The notes under the pieces were generated by a model that was not told the DNA's origin, ran no database searches, and saw nothing but the letters and a program-made list of their open reading frames with translations. From the NCBI GenBank assembly GCA_038030265.1, contig CM075938.1, positions 2,829,009 to 2,893,008 of the forward strand: a stretch of DNA of 64,000 bases, read 5' to 3'. The position numbers and the translations under genes were made by a program. Shown here piece after piece: positions 56,514 to 64,000 of this stretch (positions within the stretch are counted from its first letter, which is position 1; every line of letters starts with the position of its first letter). This DNA is from Corythucha ciliata. Lineage: Eukaryota > Arthropoda > Insecta > Hemiptera > Tingidae.

Positions 56514-56770
56514 TTAAAAAGGTATGCTAGCCATAAACATATTTTCTATGAGCGGCGGCGCCGGGACGAGATCTTCCAATTTCAAATAAAAAATTCTCTG
56601 GAGCCCTTGAACACTTAACGAACGGAGTTCAGGGAGTTTACCAAGGAGTCTGGAGAAGTAGTGGGTTTTTCTTTGGGCTTCCGCGTTGTACGTGACGTGA
56701 TCACGGAGCGAGCCGATGATCTTCATTTGTAGTTGTTCGACTTTGTGCGGTTCTCGAAGACCGTGCCTCT
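56514..56770 (-). CDS. Hr38: Hr38/NR4A nuclear receptor, last coding exon (C-terminus of ligand-binding domain)
   Basis: This exon encodes [20 protein letters not shown], then RDHVTYN, the helix region [32 protein letters not shown] and the final FMASIPF, stopping at TAA (56514-56516). This is the C-terminus of NR4A-group receptors (insect Hr38, vertebrate Nurr1/Nur77), including the AF-2 helix. The acceptor is CAG (plus-strand CTG 56771-56773) after a pyrimidine-rich tract, and the phase joins the upstream exon. NR4A proteins are nuclear transcription factors with a ligand pocket filled by side chains. Insect Hr38 acts in ecdysteroid signalling, cuticle and activity-dependent neural expression. 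The exon looks intact. Confidence 0.93.
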
Positions 56771-58248
56771 CTGGGGGACAAACATTTTAAAATTGAGATT
56801 CATTACAATAATGACCTTTTTGAAACGTTAAACATCTAAAAATTCGAATAACCCCCCCCCCCACCAATGCCACAATTTAAACTGATGACAATATCTTCCG
56901 GGCTGTGAGTCTGAAGACTATTGGAACGTGGTGGTCATAAATTACTGTTTAATCAATAAGGTGCGTCGAAAATTTTCCAATGGGCTTGATAGCATCTCAA
57001 AAAGGTGAATTAATTAGATTTATAATCAACCTCAGAGGTAATTATAGAATTTGTGAAAAAATGTGGGTCACTTGTTGTCCAAACGGGAAGGGGAAGGGAG
57101 AGTCCTCGCGAGTAAAAATGCTGTAATGCCATAACCCAGTTAACAGATTTTTGAAACAAATATTCCAGGAACGGCCGAAATTTTTATCAAGGGAGTGAAC
57201 AAGCACGGAATTTATTACAGATTCTTCTTGCCGTCAATATTGTTGGAATGCGCTCTAGAATGTTTTCCATCATTGTTGTCACTACATTCTTACGCCTTTA
57301 GACGACCTATTTTATTATTTATGTAAGCGCAGATGGTTTACATGAAATAGAATCTAACGAGAAGTCAAAAGGTGACCCCGCAATAAAACAATCCCCTAAT
57401 TTCTCTTGAAAACCTTCTTCCTTTTCACCCACGATACAAGTCAAAGGTGGACAGTTGATGGCGTGGTTGCAATGGTGGGGTGAGGTTGGGGGGGGGGGGG
57501 GTAGCGCCTCAGGAAGTGGTTTAAAAATTAGCGTGTCGTACAATAGTGACTAATGCTCAGCCACGAGGCGAATAATTCAAACCTGTCATTTTTCTCTCTC
57601 TTTCTCTCTTTCTTTCACCCTCAATTTCACTGGGCCTAAAACACGCGTCCTGCTGTGAATAATAGACACGATTTGTTTCCATTGAATTCGATTGGCCAAT
57701 TAGCCTTGTCATTCGTGACATTCCCGTGAAACAGTTCCAGCCTAAAACTTGGAAACACGATTTTTTTTTGTGGCTAAACGACTCTGAAGGGAGGGTCTGA
57801 TTTGTTTTTAATTATTCGTATTAATAATCCGGCAATTAATTGTGTTTCAACCTGAAGCTGAACAGACACTGCATGTTGGTGGGGAGATAGTGATAAATAA
57901 AAAATGAGTTCACCTTGATTGTTCCTATATGACACGAATAAATTAATGTTGTCTCTTATTCTTATCAAAATTGATTAAAACTGTTTTAAATGCTTATTTT
58001 AACAGTTCTAAGATGATTTATTCAGGAATCAAATAAACAATTTCAATCCTATTTCAAACTATATACCTACTTGAGCAGATAAAAATATAACACTCGATAA
58101 TTTTTTTTTAATTCGTGCAATAAATGCAGGTCGATTAATTTTCCAATTATAGTTTCCATTTCATTTCTTCCAAAAATGGAGAAATTAAGAGTAAAATGTG
58201 GATCAATTATGATTATAAATTATTTATCAAAACAACTTCATTTCATAC
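56771..58248 (-). other. Hr38 intron between the last two coding exons
   Basis: Bounded by GTATGA at the donor (plus-strand 58243-58248) and CCCCCAG at the acceptor. The interior is AT-rich with a C run (56851-56862), a G run (57489-57502) and a CT microsatellite (57592-57615). No coding exon is recognised within it. Confidence 0.8.
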
Positions 58249-58427
58249 CTGTAATTAACGTTAGAGCGCAAAGGCAGGCAAAAGAAGAAATATCGATTTC
58301 CATGATGTGAAGTGACTGGCAAAATTCCAATATGGCGTGTAACCAGTCGCCCAGCGAGCGGTAGCACTGTAGTCTGTTGAGAACGACTCCATTGCAGAAT
58401 GTCAGCTTCATGTCTTCGACTCGAGTT
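58249..58427 (-). CDS. Hr38: Hr38/NR4A nuclear receptor, penultimate coding exon
   Basis: It encodes TRVEDMKLTFCNGVVLNRLQ, CYRSLGDWLHAILEF and SLHIMEIDISSFACLCALTL, the middle of the NR4A ligand-binding domain (helices 5-8 region). The boundaries are a T-rich acceptor ending CAG (plus-strand 58428-58430) and a donor G/GTATGA. The incoming phase completes an Arg codon from the upstream exon (AG plus A), and the outgoing phase supplies the G of a Glu codon in the next. A long ORF seen through this region is only intron read-through. Confidence 0.93.
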
Positions 58428-58549
58428 CTGAAAAAAAAAAATAAAATGAATGAAACGAATCGCCTCGTAGCGTCGTGTATTGTGGGGTGGCGAAAAGGAA
58501 AGGGCCAGTTTATGTCCGTCCGCGGTTTTTCGCGGCGAGACACGTGAGC

Positions 58550-59090
58550 GAAATTGGTTTTGAGAAGGGCCAACCCTGTGAAATTTAGTTATTAAAAAGA
58601 GCCGGACCCGTGAATAAATATTGCTCTTTAAAATACCCCCAACACACTGAAAAATATTCCATTGGAAAAATAATGTAAAGTCCCGTTCGTCTAAAATGTT
58701 CTTTTTTAGGAACCAATCACGCAAAATTTATTTCTGGCGTGCCGAAACCGCAAAATTTGGTTCCAGAAAGATTCAAACCGGAGGGTGAGGACACCGAAGG
58801 CAAAATTTTGTGGTTAAATAATCCAAAACCGCGAAATTGGTGTGTGTGAGCGTCAAGTCCGTGGAATTTGTACATTGAAATTGGATTTTTTAAAGGGTCA
58901 ACCTCGTGAAATTGGCTTATTCTTCGTTCTTAATAGAGGGTCAATCCTGGGAAATTGACTTTTTGAGTGGTCCTGTGAGCATTACTCGTTAACATTTGGG
59001 TTTGAAAAGGTCAAAATCTACAAAATCGTGTTCTTCAAGTTCTAAATATGAGAAATTAGGGTGAAAAGGGGGTAAAACCCGTGGATTCTA
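58550..59090. repeat. Family D array in the Hr38 intron
   Basis: AAATTTGGTT, AAAGAGCCGGACCCGTG and GGTCAACCTCGTGAAATTGG units at about 31-base spacing. It begins within roughly 120 bases of the penultimate exon's acceptor. Confidence 0.65.
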
Positions 59091-59399
59091 GCCATCGACG
59101 TAACTATAAATGGTGAAAGGCGATTCAGGAATCATCCGCGGTAACAAATAATCAGGCTTAGCTGTGTAATAATGCTTATGTAGGGGTGTTGTAGGTAGGC
59201 GAGGGATGTTGTCAACTGAAAAATCATTTTATTGCAGCCCCGCCAGCAATTAGCGTTACTCAGCCAAGTAAATTGGACAGTGAAGGTACAGAGACAGAGC
59301 AGAGTCCACAGTTTCTTGACTCATTATTGGCCATTTGTCGCTTTGTGTTGTTGAAAAACGAATTTGTTACGATACTTCTGTGATTTCACTAGCCGCTAT

Positions 59400-60400
59400 C
59401 TATAGAGGCGCAACCCTTCCAACTGCGATCGCGAGCGTGTCAGAACCCTTCAGCGGGAATTCTTTTTAAGCCTACGCTCCCCGTGCGCTACTACGTCGCA
59501 CTCAGCCTTACAAATGCTCCGAGGCACAATGCCGGTCGACCTGGCGCTAGACGGCGTCGTACTGAAACATGACATAGCTACCTCAGACGACCCTAATGTC
59601 ATATTCGGGATCCCTCTCCGAACTGCTGGAGACCATCGCCCGGCTTCATTCAGGATCCTCAAACTATGGCGGGGCCCGTAATCAAAGGTGGCCTACAAAT
59701 ACTATGGCAACAGCGCTGGGACACGGGCACTACAGCTCGACAAGCCCACAGCCTTCTCCCGACTGTAGCAGGACGACTCCAGTTGAGGTGGTGGCGGCCT
59801 TCCTTCGCGGCGTCCCAAATCGTTACTGGCCATGGTGCCTTCAACAGTCGCTTACACTTTTTCCCCCGACGCGACTCCCCCCCCCCCTCGACGAGACGGC
59901 CTCCAATGTACTCTTCGAATGTCACCTGTACAACGACGTCCGCACAGCCACTGGCATTCACAGTGGTTTCAACATAACCACCCGCGAGGATACTCGACGG
60001 CTCGCACGCTTCTCCCAGGCCTGGGCCAACCGGAGGAAACATCTAGAATCCTGGCTGCCCACACATGCCCCCACTCACGATCACGGTCACGAATCTCCTC
60101 GAGACTCGTCGCGTGAGCCCTCCCCCTCTATACCAACCCCCCCCCCCATTCACAACGGAGCGGGGAAATCAACTCTTTTCAAAGCGCCATCCGACCGCCT
60201 ACTTGCACCTCTGTTAAACGCCCACCTTCACACGGGGTCCACGCTGAGTGTTGTCAAGAGTGGCCGTCTGACAACAGCCAACGGCGGGGGCGGTCGAGAA
60301 CCCAGTCTTGCACCGTGTCGGGCCATCCCTCGTCCGTCGTGCGGCGATTGTCGCCCTCTCACAATGGGAAAGTGTCACATTAATGACCTAACCCATTAGT
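59400..60400 (+). pseudogene. R1-clade-like LINE ORF2 C-terminal fragment
   Basis: Across two plus-strand frames there is ALQMLRGTMPVDLAL, then ILWQQRWDTGTTARQAHSLL, WWRPSFAASQIVTGHGAF, and, after a shift at the C run 59879-59888, ETASNVLFECHLYNDVR and SQAWANRRKHLESWL. These follow the order of the region after RT in R1-type ORF2, including the terminal Cys/His motif (here with the first Cys pair lost). The RT core is absent, so this is a 5'-truncated, frameshifted copy. A tail with repeated GCTGTGG-type phrases (60430-60520) may be its 3' UTR. It is antisense to Hr38. Confidence 0.65.
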
Positions 60401-60559
60401 TCCAGGAACAAGACACAAACCGGGTTTGACCCCTCCTGTGACTAGACCCTTTGCTGTGGTTAGACTTTGCTGTGGCTGGACCCTTTCTGTGGCTCGACTT
60501 TTGACTGTGGTTGGAGAAAAAGCCCTACCTACACGGCCCTTCACGTCTTAAAATAAAAC

Positions 60560-61915
60560 ACCGCATCAAACCTATTCGATTAAATTTTATTTTTTACCTC
60601 TGTGAACCATTTTATTTATCTATAATTCTCATAGACGTGCATCGGCTCCCCTTTTGACTCTTAATTCATAAAACTTTCTCCGACTAAAGAAGAAACTAAT
60701 AGGAAAAGATCCATAAAAAATACAAATAATTATTTCAGTGCCGGTGTGAAGCCTGTTGGGGGATAGCGTTTTTTCCCCATCTCATATTTGTATTTTCACC
60801 CTTCTGAACTTTTTTTTTTTGCACTTCCTTCTTGGTGCGTACGGTTAGTGTGCGTATAAGAGAGGCGAAAAGTGAAAGTAATAAATCGAAATGAGCTCCT
60901 CTATTCATCTTCACCACTGTACATGCCTAATACCGAAATTAAATTAAACTTTTATGCTCGTAAAACCCTCCATCATCAATCAAACAACACCTTTCTCTTA
61001 TGTCATACAAAACTGAACAAAAAAAAAAAGAGGAAAGTCTGCTATCATCCTACAATCCACCCTCCCCCCTCTGACACTGTGACGGATTTATGGGCCGTGG
61101 GAGGCTTGGACGAATGAGAAAATAAAATGGAGGAACCGAGACATGGTGTCGAATGCATGAAAAAAAAAAGTCGTTACATCCCATTATAACGAGTAATAAT
61201 CGGTGCAAAATGCATCAGAGTGAATCATTTTATATACCAGTTTTTCTCTCGAACACGAGCTCGTTATGGAATTCAACACAAAAAAGTGAAATCCCGTATA
61301 TGCGTGGAAATACCAGGAAACTCATCAAATACTTGTCATTTGTTACATTTTTTTTAATATACGAATTCCCCTCCCTTCTTAACCATGTTGCCAGTCATTA
61401 GCCCGTGATTAATAGTGCTAACCGTGATACATGCATTATTTATAAATAATATCCACTTCTAGGAAATTGTATTTATTTTTTTCCTGTTCTTTTATTCAAG
61501 TCGAGCTTTCATTTACTTCATGTGTACAAAATTTTGAAAAGCGATGTAGGAATTGACTGATTTCTCGCGTCAACACGTTCATTGGTAATTGATTTCATCC
61601 TCTTCACTTGTCATAATCTGGTGCAAATTAATTTGATTTTTTTAAAACACAGTATCCTTGAATTAATTAATTTAATTGCTTGTAAGTTTTATTTGGAATT
61701 TTCTACTTCTATGCAATGTGCAAATGGAGCCCTGAGTTACCCCACCTCGAGTATTTTCTTGACAGGTGTATGTATTTAATAGTAACCGAAATCAGGGTCA
61801 ATACGGATAAAGGGAGACTGCTCGAACGGGTCATTTCGGTGATTGATAAAGGACATAATTATAAAAAAAGATTGGTGATCCTGAACCAGAACAATATAAA
61901 TTGACTTAATACCCC
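60560..61915. other. AT-rich intronic DNA, no feature recognised
   Basis: No array, TIR or domain found; only chance frames. Confidence 0.4.
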
Positions 61916-61920
61916 CTTAC

Positions 61921-62123
61921 CTGTAGGCTAATCGCAAGACAAACAGTTCTAACGATGCCGCCTGAAACAGAAGATCCTGATCATCTTTGCATAGCTCGTT
62001 AAAACCAGGGATTTTCTCGGCGAAATGCCGAATAACTTCGACGGAGGACGTGAGAAGAGCGTAAAACTGTTGAGTCTTCTCTGTTTCGGACATTTGAATT
62101 TCATCATCAGACGGATCACGGTA
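61921..62123 (-). CDS. Hr38: Hr38/NR4A nuclear receptor, ligand-binding-domain exon (first in window)
   Basis: It encodes [20 protein letters not shown], then [20 protein letters not shown] and [20 protein letters not shown], the NR4A helix 3 to helix 5 signature. The acceptor is TTTTCTTCCAG (plus-strand 62124-62134) and the donor CAG/GTAAGG. The 203-base exon leaves phase 2, matched by the next exon. The DNA-binding domain and N-terminus must lie upstream, beyond the right edge of the window, since no zinc-finger exon is seen up to 64000. Confidence 0.93.
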
Positions 62124-63590
62124 CTGGAAGAAAAAATAAAAGAGAAAAATAAATTATATGAGTGAGTAAGGAAAGAAACACTAAAGCTTTATTGCACGTT
62201 GTTGGGATATTAACTCATCCCTATAGAGTTCGCTAAACTTTCCAAGTGCTACGGCTTATAATTTCCGAGAAATCGTACATTTTGCGCGCTATACACAGTG
62301 GTGGGAGAGAGGTGAACCAAAAAAAAAAAATTATTGCAATCTCCATTTCATGAATGGATCTGCAATAAATATCCTGAGCCTCACCTTTTTTTTACCCCAT
62401 CGCTATATTGCTGCACGCATTCCCCTCACGAAGTTCCATAAAAACCGGGAGGGACCATCCTCTTTAACACCGTCTTAATTCACTTTAGACCTTAATTAAG
62501 ATAAACATAATTGAGTTGTTAAATTGTTCAGTTTTGAACGATATAAATCCCTATCGAACCTACAAGTGTGTAGTCGTCCATTAATTTAGGTTTATTTGCC
62601 TATCGTCTACCCGTAGCTTCCCCGCCTATAGATTCCAAAGGAGGTCCTTCCTTGATGGATCTTATTTTAGATAAGGGTGACTCGACCTCTTAAAAAAGGT
62701 GAAGATGATTATGTCATTCTGGCCCAGCAACATGGACTTTCTTTGCTTGATTTTTCACGAAATAAAAGAAATCCGAAAAGGGGGATGCTCTAGTTTAACT
62801 GGTTTCTCCCCTTGCGCAATTACATTCCCCTCCCCAGTTTCAAATTGCTCAATATTACTTCTTCTTCTTTTAAGAAGAGAAAAAAGAGTGATTTACAAAC
62901 AAGGAACATTGTGGTAACGTCTAATGAATAGCCTAAAGGTTAATCTTTAAGCTTCATCATTCCTCGTTGTAATTTTTTCTGAACTTAATGCAAATAAATT
63001 GTCTCGTATAGACCACCACCGTTTTCATGGCCTATATGCGCGGTGTGTAGAGGGGAAATGTTTCTACAGCACGGTCGCGTCGCACCGCGCCCCTGTGCTT
63101 TCAAAAGAAATTTTCAACCTATGATTAAAGTATTTTGCGAACATGGACCAACGTAAAGCAAATAAGTAATACTTCACTTCATGTAGACATACCCCACCTC
63201 CAAGCTTCCATCCATCCTATGTAACTATACATTACAAGTTCTACAGCTTCACCACGCTTCAGTACGCAAAGAGAACGGTGTACTTAATGTATTCCGTTGT
63301 AAGTACACTCCTCTACTTGATTAGGTGATCTTTGGAGATTTTTTAAAAATTATAATCTTCTTCACGTTGTTCATTATTTGTGTTGGCCGGTCTATGGAGA
63401 TTTATCGGTTTAATTTCAAATGGAGAAAGGTCGGTCAAAATAGTTTGTACGTGAATAAACGTTGAAGAGATTGGAAATCACCCTTGTTCGCTATGATTCA
63501 TGTTTTTTCAATCAGCGGTTTTTCTCGTCTTTGCAAGATGAGCTCATTTACAGCTTATGTTTATGCTTGGGGGTGCGCGCGGGACGCGGG
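62124..63590. other. Presumed Hr38 intron, no gene recognised
   Basis: AT-rich DNA upstream of the first visible exon on the minus strand. I looked for the C4 zinc-finger exon of an NR4A receptor and found none. Confidence 0.5.
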
Positions 63591-64000
63591 AAGTCCCTCC
63601 TTCCCCCCGCGGGACGCCCGGCAACCAAAAACCAACGAAATTGGGTATGTAAAAAGCGAAACCCCTAAAAATTGGCATTTTGCTGAACCGGAATCGCGGA
63701 AATGGTTGTCTTAGCGTGCAAAATCTGCGTGATCGTGGTTATTAAATTAGGCAACTCCTCGAAATCGGGTTTTCATAAACGAAACTCGCCAAAATTTGTT
63801 TAATGGGGCGTACTAGACCTGTTCACGGTCACGCCCCCATTGGACCGTGACAATTTGTTGCGCCCCCTCCACCGCCAATTCCATTGCATTGTTTTTTTTT
63901 GTTTTTAAACAGACATGTTAAGGACCCGAAACCAGGAAAAGCTTCGATTTTGGTAAAACCACGCGAAGGGACGCACCCGTTTTTTGGCCACTTGCACACT
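63590..64000. repeat. GC-rich terminus followed by family D array, running off the window
   Basis: A GC-rich inverted patch (GCGGGACGCGGG with CCCCGCGGGACGCC, 63575-63620) is followed by units like ACGAAATTGGGTATGTAAA, CGAAACCCCTAAAAATTGGC and CGAAACTCGCCAAAATTTG. The right end is outside the window. Confidence 0.5.

Larger units (their letters stand above)
58428..61920 (-). other. Hr38 intron invaded by repeats
   Basis: A 3.5-kb intron with donor GTAAGG (plus-strand ending 61920) and acceptor at 58428-58430. It contains a family D array (58550-59090), a plus-strand LINE fragment (59400-60400) antisense to the gene, and AT-rich DNA (60560-61920) without features. Confidence 0.8.

Noticed and set aside
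59596..60399. 267-codon plus-strand frame as one host gene, or the 127-codon minus-strand frame at 59659-60042
   Set aside because: The LINE homology switches between two plus frames at the C run near 59880, so the single long frame is an accident; the minus frame is its shadow.

Overview
This window is an AT-rich, intron-containing animal genome segment, almost certainly from an arthropod and plausibly a hemipteran insect. The assignment rests on the only host gene recognised, an Hr38/NR4A-type nuclear receptor, and on the mix of insect-style retroelements (BEL/Pao, Gypsy, R1-clade and jockey-like LINEs, a tRNA-derived SINE). The species is not established from the sequence. Gene density is very low, and most of the window is transposable elements and degenerate short-period repeat arrays.

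Layout. 0-5 kb: repeat arrays, including a 2.8-kb hAT-type element (TSD TGAACAAG) packed with ~30-bp repeats and hit by a SINE. 5-7.7 kb: unremarkable AT-rich DNA. 7.7-17.3 kb: one broken R1-clade LINE with a 15-bp TSD, split by a 5.4-kb TIR element that carries a Gypsy gag-protease fragment and another ~30-bp array. 17.3-27.1 kb: more arrays, two LINE crumbs and a second hAT-type element (21227-24118, TSD CCTCAGCA). 27.1-31.8 kb: a 3'-truncated BEL/Pao retrotransposon (5' LTR, gag, protease, RT, RNase H, start of integrase), inserted into an array. 34.8-46.1 kb: a minus-strand jockey-like LINE split by a CACTG-TIR element, which holds a hAT-type element, which holds another hAT-type element filled with repeats: four levels. 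46.3-50.4 kb: a hAT-type element with two nested foldback elements (one containing a tRNA 3'-end-like sequence), then a 1.65-kb foldback element with ~560-bp arms. 50.4-54.6 kb: arrays. 54.7-62.1 kb: the 3' part of the Hr38/NR4A gene on the minus strand (three coding exons of the ligand-binding domain and an AT-rich presumed 3' UTR); its introns also contain repeats and a LINE fragment. 62.1-64 kb: intronic or intergenic DNA ending in another array.

The main observation is structural. At least six sequence families of degenerate arrays, five with a period near 30 bp and one near 20 bp, lie across the window. In several cases a block is bounded by hAT-like termini with perfect 8-bp target-site duplications. 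This suggests that the arrays move, or moved, as cargo of non-autonomous DNA transposons. No RT, integrase or transposase gene in the window looks intact.
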